Shown: positions 11,276 through 23,457, counted from the stretch's first letter. The stretch: 64,000 bases of DNA from Perilla frutescens (GCA_026008535.1 BRKX01000012.1:23031848-23095847); one strand, 5' to 3'. The notes: a model not told the origin generated them from the letters alone. A program made the numbers and translations.

Positions 11276-13206
11276 ATGGCTTTATCCTTTCAATCGATGA
11301 ATATGGAACTTCTGACAAAGAAGCTCACAATGGATAAGTTCGTTGATTGAGCCTTTCTTCAAGCTCAAATCGGTTTTGAAAACACCAGCATGATCTTTCA
11401 CTGGTTGGAGTTATGCGGGCTCTTGTCATTTATGACAACACAGCCCATACGGAAGCATCTTCTGCTCGTAGCTGAGTTCTACTTTCACTCAGAAATCTCA
11501 AGACACAACATAATCTCTGTTGTTCGAGATTAGGAGATCAGGTTATCATCATCACCAAAGATGTGATAACCAACTTGTTCCAGCTCCCTGATCATGGCCC
11601 AAAGGTGTTTGAACTGGTGTTTCCTTCTAAGTTGGAGCTGTGGAACGCCTGGAAACGTCTACATGTTGATCACAGAGACTTCTCAAACAATTTGAAAGAT
11701 AGTTCCTCTCCAACCATGGCCCAGATTCTGGACATTGTGGTGCATATCTTTCAGAGTAGCATCGCAAACGCTCAGTTCAATGATAACACCTGTCATTTTA
11801 TGGCAGCAATATATTATGGATGCAAAGCTGATTGGGCATCCTATATATTGACACAGCTTCGCTGTCATGTGAAGCATACTGAGCTCGACCTAACCTCTGG
11901 CACATTCAATGCCAAGTTAGGATTTGCAAATCGACTCAGTCATATCATCACGGAGCAACTAGGAACAGTTCCTGGTGGATATACTCTCACCAGAAGAGAT
12001 CTTCTTCCTACAGTCTACATTCACCGAAGACATGGGAATGTAACTGGCCGACCTAGAAAGTCGAGACTTCAGCTCATGGAGGACCCCAGTCCAGCAAAAG
12101 GAAAGCAACCGCTTCTCTATGCTAATCCTCCAGCTGACGCAGGACAGTCCCTGACTGACAGTGACTCCTATACTTATACAAGTGATGAGTCTACTGCCCC
12201 TATAACTAGCAAACCTCCTTATGCCACTGCCCCAGAATCTCTGGAAGAAGGCTTCAACACAAGCCTTGACCAGCAACTGAATAGTTGCTTTGGGAATATA
12301 AGGGAGCACAATCCCTTTCTTTTTGAACACCTTCAAAGATATCTCCAGTATCACCACTGGAGATACCAGGTGGATGATGCCACCATGTTGATGATGGCAG
12401 ACAAAAGAGGCTACTCATACTGGATTGAGGAAGGTGAATGGAGCCGGAGCTGGATGAACCATCCACTTAATATGCCTCCATCAGTCCCAAAAATCATGGA
12501 TTCCATGATTCAGAGAATCCAAACCTTGGTGCCTCATGATGCACCACTTCCTAAACATGAGCCCTCACACTCGTCTGCAACTCCTCTTCAAGAGGATGCC
12601 ATCATCACAATTCCAGAATAGCCACTTCTCGAAATCACATCAGCTCCTTCTCCTTAGCAAGATCATCTATCCTTCTCAGATCTTGACCAGCTGATGGCAA
12701 AAGAGGAGTCTCATCTATGGCTATCCACTCCTGTCTCTGCACCTCAAGCTCCCCTCATCACCAATAACCTGCTGGCAACTTCTTTCTCTCCTCTGCCACA
12801 GTTATCATTGCCTTATTATGACTTTCATAAACTCACCATTTTGGATGATGCCAAAAAGGGGGAAGGATATATTGATGATGGAAAATCATATGTTCCAACA
12901 TATGATTTATGGCAAGGTGATATAACTCTTTAGGATGAGATCTAAAGAGAAGTCCAGAAAGAGGCTCAGCTTCAAAGGCAAGCTGTCCTTCAGAGGGGAA
13001 GCTGCTCACGAAAGGGAAGCTACCCATCAGGGGGAAGCTATACGTGAGGGGGAAGTCCAACTTGAGCATTGCCCAACTCAAGATCACCGTTGGACATGGG
13101 AGAATGCTCAACTGAGTCAACAGCAAGAATGGGGTATTCACAGCATACCCAACATATCTCTCTGCAAGTTTGAAAAAGGAGAATCGAGCAAGAGAAGACA
13201 GAACTA
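11276..13206 (+). pseudogene. extra 3' ORF, copy C (same family, most diverged)
   Basis: ATG 11276 begins a frame with TGA at 11348 and TAG near 11531. A shift of frame then leads into the long block 11563-12621 (352 residues). Landmarks match copies A and B: NLFQLPDHGPKV, KADWASY, FANRLSHII, a linker with GRPRKSR, and SYWIEEGEWSRSW. After the TAG at 12619 the reading continues brokenly to about 13206, ending in a region with repeated GGGGAAGC units near 12985-13055. Purine-rich AAAAAGGGGGAAGG at 12854 again looks like a polypurine tract. No function can be assigned beyond family likeness to copies A and B. Confidence 0.68.
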
Positions 13207-13819
13207 AGTGGTGAATAGTTCCAACTGAAGAAGGAAGTTTAAAATATCAACTCTGATATTCTCCCTCTTTTACTTCTTATAATTCTTCATCTTCCATGCT
13301 CATTCAGTTTCTAAAACATGCTCTTTTGTTCATAATACAAAATTTTCTGATCATGCTGAATTGTCCCATTGAATAGCTTAAGGCTTTCCATGTGCTCAAA
13401 AATCAGTTAATTAGCATGATAATCAGAATTGAGCTGTGTTTAGAACTGAAACATTTGAAGCTTCTCAAGTTGTGCAAACGAGTAATCAGATATCTGAAGG
13501 TCATTTTTAGCTGTATTTCTCAATCAGCAAAACTTTAATACCTTACAGATGAAACTCGTTGAGCTCACATATTAATGAAATGCTTCATCACTCTGATAAC
13601 TCATCTTTTATCAAAGCTCTGATATTTTTATCAAAGCAATGATACTTATGAATAATTAAAATGTCAGTTTTCAAAAGCTACATGCATCTGAGACTGTTCT
13701 TATGAACGAAGTCTATTTTCAGCCTTGTCACCAGAACTGGTACAGGCTCAGATACTCATTCATGAATGATAACCTTGTACAGTTTTTCCATCATCAAATC
13801 AGCTGGTTTTGACATCATC
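13207..13819 (+). other. non-coding 3' part of the copia internal region
   Basis: No frame of note. AT-rich sequence with many CATCAG and TTCTGA words. Its end (CAGTTTTTCCATCATCA, then TTTTGACATCATCAAAAAGGG) is closely matched by the sequence before the second LTR at 21795-21846, which shows that both LTRs belong to related elements. Confidence 0.6.
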
Positions 13820-13832
13820 AAAAAGGGGGAAA
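13820..13832 (+). promoter_or_regulatory. polypurine tract of the copia element
   Basis: AAAAAGGGGGAAA lies 13 bases before the LTR start. In LTR retrotransposons the polypurine tract primes plus-strand DNA synthesis. The equivalent tract before the second LTR (21840-21852) abuts its LTR directly, so about 10 bases appear to be inserted here. Confidence 0.75.
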
Positions 13833-13845
13833 TTAGTAGAAAAAT

Positions 13846-14634
13846 TGTTGGGAAAATCCCAAATAACGGTTTTGATGAAATGTCAAAACATGAGTGATGA
13901 TTTAATGAAAAACTGCAGGTTATGATAAGCTGGAAATCAAGGATAATGACAAAATAAGACTTCGAGCTAAGATGAGAGACAGCTATTCAAAAGCATGGTC
14001 AACCAGCTTGCAGGTTGCCTTGATCAAGCCAGTCAGAGTAAACTCCTCAAGCTTGGGATAAGCTGTAAAGAGGGAAGAGAACCTTGGAGACTGGTAGGCA
14101 CCCACAGATTAGTTGATCATCAGTCTTAGCAAAAAGCCAGGATAGACTGATGAACAGAGTCAGCTTGAAAGCTGAAACGGATCTGATCATAGATCAGTCA
14201 GAGACAATCCCAAACTGATCAAAGATCAGTTTAGCTGACTTATCAGCTTCCAATTCTAAACTCATCAGTTGGCTACCGATTGAGCTTTTACCTTTTCTTT
14301 CTCTGAACTTATCTATGGTCAGTTGAGTGAAGGCTCTATAAATCAATGTGTGTGATGTTCTTATTGTTCTCCAGTTTTTGTAAGTTCTTTAACTGCACAC
14401 ATTCACAGACACAGATTGAACTAACAAGCTTTAGCCATGTCTTCCAGCTATCAGTTGAAAACTGATCAGCTCACCAGCTAAGCTTCTGTCTGTTTCACTG
14501 AACTGATCAGTCAACACAGATAAATCTTAAAAGTGAGTCAGGACCCTATCTATTCCGCATCTGTTCAAAGTTTTTGAAGTCAGTTTATTCATCCCCCCTC
14601 TCTAAACTGACAAAGGCTCGCACCAGGACCAACA
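13846..14634 (+). repeat. 3' LTR of the copia element (789 bp)
   Basis: Starts TGTTGGGAAAATCCC just after the polypurine tract and ends GGACCAACA. TGTTGG and CCAACA are perfect terminal inverted repeats with the canonical TG...CA ends. A TATA box lies at 14335-14343, and a C-rich run (ATCCCCCCTCTCTAAACTGA) sits just before the end, as in the second LTR. The 3' flanking pentamer is AAATT; the partner is outside the window. Confidence 0.88.
14335..14343 (+). promoter_or_regulatory. LTR promoter TATA box
   Basis: TCTATAAAT stands about 300 bases before the LTR end, where an LTR promoter is expected. The second LTR has TTTATAAAA at 22620-22628. Confidence 0.5.
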
Positions 14635-16089
14635 AAATTTGTACCTAAAAAAACTAGAATTGGCTGCAGATCCCCCAAATATCAGAATGGTTAAGCTGAA
14701 AAGGAGCAGTAGTATGAAGAGTGGTGCATCATTTTACACCAAAAATAAATATCCCAACAGTAGTCGGTATGCCCTTACTGCACAGTACAACGACGAGCGA
14801 GATCGTCTCCCAAAGGACCGGCGAGAATTACTCTTAAATTTTCAATCTGCAAAACCAAACTTTCAAGGGGGTTTTTGTGATTATAAGAAAACAAACGGAA
14901 TTAATAAATAAATAGAAAAATACACGAGTGAACAGAATGAACGGATTTGACAGATTAGAAGATTTATTCCGGATTCCAATTAACTCTACCCTAGCTTTCT
15001 AAATCGATCCTCGATGCAAAGATTAATTTAATTAATACATGAAAATCAGTTATAGCCACCGAAGACACTTACTGACGCAGCCTAATTTCTCCGTAGTTTC
15101 TTGATAATCAGGAAGACACTTCACTAATTATTTTCCTAATCGACTAACAACCGTAAGAGACACTCTATAGATTCAATGAGCCGACAGCATTAAGAGCTAG
15201 AGAAACCCGATTCAAAACTAACAGACTTTGACACAGGACCGTTGAATTAAGACTATTATTCCCCTGGTTCTGAAGAACCGTTTTACCACTAATTAAACTT
15301 AAACCACAATTACGGATGGCCGGTTTAATTGGTTACTAATTAATTCTAAATTACCAAATATTTGCAACTATCTAGCAATACCAAAACAATTAATGACTCG
15401 AAATACCAAGAACAACAGATGCATCAAATTAATTAAACGAGAAAAGTAAATTAGATCTCACAGTTTAGCTAGGCCAGGGCTTCGTTAGTTGTCACCGGAA
15501 TAAGGATGAACTTAGCTCGATTGCATAATTGAATTCGAACGCCAAAAAATCATAAAGCAGCACGCGATGAAAATAGCGAAGAAGATGATATTGAAACTGC
15601 TCAACACGTCTATGTTATTGTTCTTTCGTGAATGAAGATAAAAATTCCTAAATCAAGATCAATCCTAATCTATATATAATATCCTTAATAAAATAGTATC
15701 CAATATGGAAATTAAAATCCCAATCTATCCCAACTAGGTAATTAACAAAAGATGGACTCTTGAGGTGGTGGAGAGATTGATTTCCGCGCCCAGGCCGTGG
15801 GCTTCAACTAGATCCGTGTGTAAGCCCAAACGCACATGCCCAGGTCCATCTTCTAAGTTCTCGACCCATCTTTTCTGCAGTATGCCCATACGGCATGGTC
15901 CTCCCGAGCTTTCATATCAGCTTTCCTTGCTCAGTTTGTTTTTTCATCAAAAACATGCTAATTTCTCCAACTTTGTGTTAATTCCCTGTAATATACTCAA
16001 AACACAACATTCTTCCAAAAAGGCATCATTACAAGGCAATCAACACTGATAAATTACACCAAATTGGCCCAAAATAACTAGGTAGAAAT
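14635..16089. other. retroelement-derived non-coding sequence, no gene
   Basis: AT-rich, without a convincing frame. The patchwork of phrases (for example AATCGATCCTCGATGCAAAG, then AATTAATTAAACG runs) has the look of gypsy-type LTR/UTR sequence read backwards, as does the stretch at 17000-17850. A short open frame at 14639-14911 starts at the LTR junction and matches nothing I know. Confidence 0.35.
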
Positions 16090-16996
16090 AGCCCGATCAA
16101 AGAGGTTGAGAAATATGCATTGTTTGATAAAGTTTAGCCATTTTGCAAGCATCACAGAACAAAAGTGAAGAGTCTGTATATTGAATATGAAGAGTGTTAT
16201 AGATTTGTTTCAGAACAGAAGAACTAGGATGCCCTAGCTTCCTATGCCATTCATTTATATCAAAAGTACAAGAAAGAAAGCAAAAATCAGACTTATTGAT
16301 ACAGAAAGAAGCAGAAAAATCTACAAAAATAGTGGTTATCTGAAGAGCTTGAGATGTTGCAAAAGTAGAAGGCTTAGTTTGAGATGTTGCAGAAGTAGAG
16401 GATTTCCTAGGCATTGGCATGGCTGAGAGATCCAGCTGATACAGCCCCTTGACCAGAGATCTCTTCATTAGCACTTGATGTGTGTTGAGATCCTTAACAC
16501 AAAAAAAGGTAGGATGTAACTAAACAAAAACATTGTTATCATTAGTGAACTGAGAGATGTTGATCAAATTCTTTGTAATACCAGTCACGTGTAACACATT
16601 ATGAAGAAGAATAGATTTGTGAGAATCAGCAGAAGTGAAGCTAGAATCACCTATATGAGTAATGTAGAGTACATTACCATTGCCAGCCTGAAGCATCTCA
16701 GAACCAGAACAAGGAGTGCTTAATTGAAGATTAGACAGGTCATTAGTGATATGAGCAGTGGCACCACTGTCAGCATACCACTGGGAGTCTTGTTGCTAAG
16801 CATAATAATCCTCATCTTGAGCAAAATCATAGGAGAAATCGGCATAAAAGGCCTGAGGAGCAGAAACACCAGTAAAGTGGACATCAAACCTCTTAAAACA
16901 TTTTATGGCTACATGACCATTCTTGCCATAAAGCTGACAAATGACTTTAGTGTCTTTGGTGAAGCCTCTATGTTTCGGTCCGATTAACACACACAA
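16090..16996 (-). pseudogene. copia gag/protease/pre-integrase fragment, truncated
   Basis: Read on the minus strand from 16996 it gives a degenerate zinc knuckle (CQLYGKNGHVAIKC, where the second Cys is now Tyr). Next come the protease site WYADSGATAHITND near 16790-16750, then SILLHNVLHV and NLINISQ, and the pre-integrase finger with EWHRKLGHPSSSVL and CDACKMAK near 16240-16120. It stops abruptly at about 16090 without integrase. The protease motif is ADSGATAHIT where the left-hand element has LDSGCSKHMT, so this is a different copia lineage. It is interrupted by at least one stop near 16520. Both edges abut unrelated AT-rich debris, so this is a relic inside later insertions. Confidence 0.85.
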
Positions 16997-17851
16997 AAAC
17001 TATGGATCGAACCCGCAAGAGGACGGGGTTAATTGTAGGGTGGTGAGCTAACCCGAATCGTGTCTCTCAAGAAAAGCTTAGAGAGAAACTATCTTTTTAT
17101 GTTATGCACGTAAACATGTTCATGAAATTAAAATGCAAACTAAACATTCTAAACAAGGGTTTGATGAGTTTTGACTACAACTAATGAATTAAAGCAACAA
17201 GAATTAACTAAGCAATGCCAATCAACAATAAACACAAATTAAACAATTATGAAATAAACATTGGGGTGTAGATTCTCTCATTAATTTCTCTCCTAGCTTG
17301 ATTCAAGTTGATTTCGTTAATCTTAAATATACAATAGACTCCTTCAAGGAACTTAACTTCATTTACTGTCACCGTCAATCCATTAAACCCCTATCGGCTA
17401 AATTATACGAACAAGATTAACTTTAGGCTTATGTAACCCAGTCCACCTAACATTGATAAAACCCTAGTCGGGCTATAGAATCTCCTCTCAGTCTCATCTA
17501 AATCCTAGCAATGCTAAGTAATGATCAAGTACCTAACATAAACAAGCACAAGCAAGGATCGAAACCTAATCGATTATCTACCTCCCCTAATGAACGGAAT
17601 TAGCCCATCATCATGCTTGAAAAAACACAAGAATCATACAAGTTCTTCATTTCATAAATCAAAAGATAAATAAAATATAAACTTCTACAATGTTGTTTGT
17701 CTCGACAGTTTTGGGACAATCCCCACAAATAAGCTAAAACTAGGAAAAGAATACCAAGAAATGGAGATCCTTGAGCAAGCCTAGTTTTAACCTCAGCTCG
17801 GAGTTGGACTCCTCTTCTCGTCTTCTTCCTTGGCTTGAGCTTCCTTGCTTT
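16997..17851 (-). mobile_element. gypsy-like LTR-type non-coding sequence, left part
   Basis: No coding capacity. The sequence begins with CGAACCCGCAAGAGGACGGGG and has long runs typical of large plant LTRs read in reverse. It appears to continue at 19292 after the LTR insertion at 17852-19291, because the 5-base duplication GCTTT is found at both borders. The assignment to a gypsy family is an impression from the phrase style, not from a coding domain. Confidence 0.35.
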
Positions 17852-19291
17852 TATTGGGGTTTTCTCGAATTACGTCCCATAGGATCTAATTGGCTAATCT
17901 AAAATTCTAACATGCACATGTAAATCATGATTTTATGTGTGATGCAAATAAACATGTTGAACTTACTATGCAAGATCATCGAATTAAATGCAGCAAAATA
18001 AATTAATTCGATAGAATCCACTTACATAGATTGTAGGGTTGACGACGAGATTACAGGTCTAATCTTGTTGCTGTAGAAGAACTGTCAAACTCGGCCTCTT
18101 CCCACTGTGTTCGACGCCACCAAGGAGCTGCAAAGATACTCCAAGATCTTCTACTGTATTCCCGATACCCGTTTAGATGTAGAGTGGGCTACAAGCTACT
18201 AAACTGTATGGATAACCTAAGGAATTAAGTGTGGCAGAGAGGGGCTGATCGTGTACTACATAATACACGTCTCCTCCCTCTATTAATACTGAGGGAGGTG
18301 TGTATTAGGTCTCCAAACCCTGTTGGGTTTGGGCCTCTCCACTTATTCCATTCCCATAGTCCATTAAGGTATTATTTGGGCTACAGTAGGGATCTAGAAG
18401 AATATTAAATTGGCCCACTTATTTATTTAATATCCAATATCCAATACCTAGGATATAATTAAATAAATTAAGTGTTATTTTTATTCCACTAAAGAAATAA
18501 CACTGACCTACCAATTTAATATATTTTACTCAATGCATTCTTCTTTAGCCCAGTCATTCCCCATGTTTAAGATATAATGTCCATTAATTAATTATATAAG
18601 CTCTGACAGCTATAATTAATTAATTCTTCCATTCCTAGAGCAGTACCACACAAGTTTTACCATGTACAGAATAAATTCCACCTGCAGAGTTTCACATGTA
18701 CTTGTGTTTACTCAATGGGATATCATCAACCTGGCGCACCAGGACATGGTGACCTAACACAATGCACGACCCATATGTGTGAATATGTTACTGCCCAAAA
18801 TATCGAGATTATTGACTCTATCAAGAATCTCACCCATTGATAAATCAAAGCAATAATCATAACACACATGTTCACCAGTGTGCAAGGCTTAAGAACCCGA
18901 ACTCTGTGGATCTTTATTCTCTCCCTTTAGGGTCAAACCAGAGAATAGTATCCTGTCATGATCCTCCTCAATACACAAGTCAGTGTATCAGAATAATCAG
19001 TTAGTCGAGATATACTAACTATCAGATTATTCTACAGTCTACAATGGTTGGTTTTTGAGCATCTAGACTGCGAGCCTTTTAATACTTTATAAGGAATCCG
19101 ATGATATGATCTTCACTGTGTGTTTACCCACACCATATCATCTACAATACAAGTATGAGGAAACATGCATATATAAACAAATAACAAAGTAAATAGATGC
19201 ACAAACAGTGACTGTAATAATAATCAATTTATATCGTCAAAACCATTGTTAATAGTATACAAAGACAAGCTTTCAGTATACAATCCTAACA
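17852..19291 (-). repeat. probable solo LTR (1440 bp) with target-site duplication
   Basis: The right end reads CCTAACA, the complement of a TGTTAGG LTR start. The left end reads TATTGGGG, one base away from the TGTTGGGG expected for TG...CA ends. GCTTT flanks both sides (17847-17851 and 19292-19296), a 5-base duplication normal for LTR elements. There is no coding frame inside. Orientation is judged from the TGTTAGG end and is uncertain. It could also be a short non-autonomous element. Confidence 0.55.
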
Positions 19292-21719
19292 GCTTTTCTC
19301 CTGTCTCCAACATTGGTGGACGAATGGTGAGTGGTGAAGGTAGAAGATGGTAGGTTAGAGAGAGAGAGAGAATTGAGGAGATGATGATCGGTGGTGTTGA
19401 GAGAAGTGTGTAGAGTGTTGGAGAAGATGATGAATAATGAGTTAAGAGAGAGTTTGATAGATGATTAAAAGCATGAGAGAGAGAAAAAGCAAAAGGTGGA
19501 ATTATTGGTAGATAGTTCCCAAACTCCTCCTAGTCCTAGCTCCAAAAGTCTCTGTATTTAATTCTCCTAGCTGGCCAAGTGGTTGGAGGTAATCAAGATT
19601 AAAACTCCCGAAAATGCAACTGAAACTGATCGAGGAGGAGTCGAACTGATCACCCCGTGACGGCGGAGCACTCTGCGCCGGTAGGGCTGGGATGTCCAGT
19701 GTCGGCGGGCGCCAGCGCACGCGGGATGTGTTCACTGTGGGCACTGCCCCGCGATCATGGGGACTTCCGCGCCGGCAGGGCTGTACAACTCCAGCTCTAG
19801 CTCCCGTTTTCAGTTGGCATTCCAGTTGAGTCCTCCAGTTGGCTTCATCAGTTGACTACGTCAGTTGGCTTCATCAGCTGGGGAATTTAAGCTTATCTCA
19901 TCAGTTGTGCCTCCAGCTCAGCTTCCAATTCTTGGCTCCTCAGTTACAGCTCCAGTTGGGCTCCGAGTTCTTGGCTCCAGCTTGAAGTCTCTAGTTTGAC
20001 CCCAAAACTGGTCAGTTCAAGGTGCTACTATGGCTCATCCATCAGTTTGGTCTACCAGTTGGAGTGTCAGTTGGGAGCTTCGATTATTTTACCACCTTTG
20101 TGCCATAAAATTCCTACTTTTGGAACAAAAGCTCTAATTCTGCACAACTCTGGCATAACTCACCATAAGAGCAAAAGTGAAGAGAATAACATAAAAATAA
20201 CACGAAAATACTGGAAACAAATATACTAAAGACACCAAATTTATACAATAAAATAACACAAATAAACACTAAACAACTCTCCCCTCCCCCCCACACTTAG
20301 CCTTTTGCTTGTCTTCAAGCAAACATAATCATTCAAGATATGAAGCAAGAAAGAATTTCTCCTAAGAAGATCATGCACAATAGAACATTCCACACGATTT
20401 CAAACTAGAATGCTCATCATCGAAGAGAACAACAACATTTATTAAACAAGGCATGTGGCTCGTTAAATGAGAATAAGGCGGGCAAGTTGTTCTCAAAGCA
20501 AAATGCAACAATTGTCTTGAAAAACATTTCTCTCACTAACTCCCTAACCAATTATTCAAGACTAACCTGGGAATGCACTCAAAGGATATAAATCATTAGG
20601 TGAAATCATCGGGGTAAACTGAGCTTCCTAACGTGGTTTCTCATACTCATCATGGAGAAATTTAAAGGAATGACACACATGATAGGAGTAGAATCCAAAA
20701 TGCAATCCCATTTATTAAGATAATGAAACAAGAGGGCGTGGATCGAGCATCACAAGGTGTAGTCCTTAGGGATAAAATCCCCAGTATCCTTGTGTGGTTT
20801 CACATGCTCATAGTCGATTTAGACGACTAGAGGAGCAGAAATCCTTATTGTCTTCACTTTTATTTAAACATTCATTTCATTTCATTCATTTGTTTTTTTA
20901 TATCAAACGATAGGAAATTAGAGGAAAGAATGATTTTTCAAGCATAATTGACACATTTGATAAGAGAACGGAACAAACCATCAAAATTCTTAAAGGACAA
21001 GACCCCACAGCACAAATCATCTAAACATAATCATTTTCAAGACAGCTTAAATTCTAGAATGAAACAAGGAACCATCTTATGCAGCATGATCAATTTAATA
21101 GCAACTCCTTGAAGATTCATATCCCAAATCACCAAGTTTGACAAGCGATCAAGACGTAAATCAAAACAAGACAAATAAACGCAACATAATCAAAACGTAA
21201 ATTCAAAGACAAGACTAAAACGACACATAACAAAATCTAAAATGCAACATAACATAACAAAATCCAACATAAATCACAAGATCACAAGTTCACCCCCCCC
21301 CCTCCCCCCCCCCACACACTTAAATCATGCATTGTCCTCAATGTATGAAAAGGAGATGCAATAAAATAAGGGAGAGAGAGAACATCACAAGGATATAGAA
21401 GACCGGCAATAGGTGCAGGTTTCTACAAAACAACATGAACAACAAACGATGAACAAATAAAATAATACAGAAATAAGAAAATACTAACAACGCACACGAG
21501 ACACTAAAACACAGAAAAGTAAATAAAAACAACTTCACTGCTCGGGTGGCTGAAAAGGTAGTAGAGGTGGCTCGGTCGTGGGAGTGGCTGGAGCAAGCGC
21601 AGAAGAGAGTTTGGAGTGCTTTGTTTTCAGTGAATTTGAGGGAATTTTTGTGGAGAGCGGCGCAAGTGGTGAGGAAATAGGGTTCCAAAACTGGAGCCCC
21701 TTTATATGAGATATCTAAT
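19292..21719 (-). mobile_element. gypsy-like non-coding sequence with poly-C / CACACTTA landmarks
   Basis: No gene. Two similar landmarks occur: a C-run followed by CCACACTTAG and TTGTCTTCAAG (20281-20321), and another C-run with CCACACACTTAAATC and TTGTCCTCAATG (21294-21343). On the minus strand this reads CATTGAGGACAATG ... TTAAGTGTGTGGGG, a combination I associate from memory with Athila/Tat-type gypsy elements. A GA-rich stretch is at 19359-19374. Frames seen here are short and lack domains. Confidence 0.4.
19796..20080. repeat. CAGTTGG-rich degenerate short repeat
   Basis: CAGTTGG or close variants (CAGTTGA, CAGCTGG, CAGTTTGG) recur roughly every 15-25 bases through this stretch. The spacing is irregular, so this is an array-like composition bias and not a clean tandem repeat. 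The same words fill the copia element and its LTRs. Confidence 0.5.
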
Positions 21720-21853
21720 CAGTTGTTGCAATCGGTTTCTCAGTGTTTCTGAATAAATTTGATATTCTGTGTCAAAATCAGTTGATAAAAGTATTCACAA
21801 TCAGTTTTTCCATCATCATTGCCAACTTTTGACATCATCAAAAAGGGAAAAAT
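21720..21853 (+). mobile_element. 3' internal remnant and polypurine tract of a second copia element
   Basis: ATCAGTTTTTCCATCATCA, then TTTTGACATCATCAAAAAGGG, parallel the 3' internal end of the first element. The purine tract AAAAAGGGAAAAA (21840-21852) directly abuts the LTR. Everything further 5' in this element is missing. Confidence 0.65.
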
Positions 21854-23457
21854 TGTTAGGAAAAACTATCAAGTAAAACCCTAAGATGTGGTTTTGATGA
21901 GATGTCAAATACTTCTTGAAAAACTGAAGGAGAGCTAAGCTGGAGATCTATGCTGACCAAACTGAGACTCCGAAAAATTTCAGCTGAAGCAAAAGGCAAC
22001 CGAACTGGAGCATGGACAACCCAGCTGGAAGGATGTGTCAACCAGTCAGGAAATAACCCAGTTGGGGGGTTAAGCTCTACAGGAGTCAAACCAGTTACTA
22101 TCAAACTGACTGTCAGGTCAGTTGAACTAGAGAAGCCAAGACAACCTAACTGATGAAACTTATAGCAAGTCAGTTAAACTGAAGACTGGAAGAGTTTAAC
22201 TGATGACCAGAATTAATATCAGCCCAACTGAAGCTCAAGATGAGTCAACCGCTAACCAAGTTGAAGTCAACCAACTAAAACTCAAGAAGAGTCAACCGCT
22301 GACCAAGCTAAGAATAACACCAGTCGAACTGACAGACCAGTCAACGGTTTGTGATCAGTTGAACTGGCGAGATTAAAAGTTCAGAAATAGCCAACTGAAG
22401 CAACAGCCAAACGGAGCAACTAAGCTCAAATCCAGAACTGCCAACTGGAGAATCAATGGAGTTAATGCTCAACAAAGCTCACAGAGTTAATGCTCAACGA
22501 AGATCGATTGACTAAGTAACAGCTATATCAACAAGTTTCAACGGCTATGAAAATCAACATGCCATTAATGAACCAATAGACCATTGATCAATGGAACACA
22601 ACGGTCACAAGATCACTCCTTTATAAAAGATGAGTGAATTTGAATTTCAAACACTTTCAACAATTTCACTCTCGAGATATAACTCGCTGCTATTTAAACT
22701 TTCGCATATACTCACAACTGAGCTTTCTTTCTCCATCCCAAAGCTCAAGTTCAACGCACTGTTTCAGCTGCGAAAGTATCAACTGAGAAGAAGAGCTAAA
22801 AGCCACAAGCAATCACCTAGCTGTTGAAAGTTCAGCTAGAGAAGTCTTCTCAGTTCAAGCATTACAATGATCAACTATTCAACTCAACTCAAGGAGCTAC
22901 ATTAGTTGATATCCCTTTCAAGACCAAAACTATTGAAGATCGAAAGAGATCTAAAACCTTGTAAAGACGACAATAGCACCTAACTCTCCAGCTAAGTGTG
23001 AGCCGTCGCAAAAGAAACTGCCGTCGCAATAGCTGGCTGCTAGGGACTGCAAGTGTGAGCCGTCGACCCCGTTGAGGTAATCGTGTAAAGAAACTCACTA
23101 TTACCAGGTTTAGCAAACCTGTCATTCATTGTATAATTTGTAACGAAACTCAAGTTATATAGTGGATTTGCCCTTCTGCAGAAGGAAGAGAGGACGTAGA
23201 AGTTTGAAACTTTGAACCTCTATAAATCGTCTGTGTTGTGCTGTATTACTCATTCTTGCATATCTCTAAAACGGTACACAAAGATCACACAAGCTGCACT
23301 CACAAGTCAACTGAAAATCACCAAATTGATTAAGTACATCGATAAGTTTTAAAGCGAGTCAAAGGGCCCTTATTATATTCCACAATTAAATTCAATATTT
23401 TGAATCAGTTTATTCACCCCCCCCTCTAAACTGATACCGACTCGTCCGGGACCAACA
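21854..23457 (+). repeat. second copia-type 3' LTR (1604 bp)
   Basis: Begins TGTTAGGAAAAAC after a polypurine tract and ends CGGGACCAACA. Start and end blocks match the first LTR (GGTTTTGATGA-ATGTCAAA near the start; CCCCCCCTCTAAACTGA near the end), but the length is twice as great. Its inner part is packed with AACTGA, CAACTGA and CCAGTTGA words, and a TATA box lies at 22620-22628. It abuts TIR-repeat sequence at 23458, so it was probably inserted into that repeat. Confidence 0.8.

Larger units (their letters stand above)
1..14634 (+). mobile_element. Ty1/copia retrotransposon (Sirevirus-like), 5' end outside the window, decayed
   Basis: The copia order gag, protease, integrase, RT, RNase H is read left to right on the + strand. 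It is followed by a long 3' region with three extra ORFs, a polypurine tract and one LTR. The gag coiled coil and the extra 3' ORFs fit the Sirevirus group of plant copia elements, as known from the family. The 5' LTR, primer binding site and gag N-terminus lie left of the window, so the 5' target duplication cannot be checked. Every coding block is broken by stops or frameshifts, so this copy cannot encode its own proteins. The part in view is already 14.6 kb, longer than the 9-10 kb I recall as typical, mainly because of the 3' ORF triplication. Confidence 0.93.

Noticed and set aside
14639..14911. 90-codon frame right after the first LTR
   Set aside because: It begins at the LTR border and has no recognisable domain; it probably is part of a disrupted repeat or chance.
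21338..21688. Hydrophobic minus-strand frame of 116 codons
   Set aside because: The Phe/Leu/Ser richness stems from A-rich retroelement sequence; no signal, domain or gene structure supports it.
23040..23060. GTGAGCCGTCG phrases repeated in the second LTR (22995-23055) as a regulatory array
   Set aside because: Only two to three irregular copies; more likely local slippage inside the LTR.
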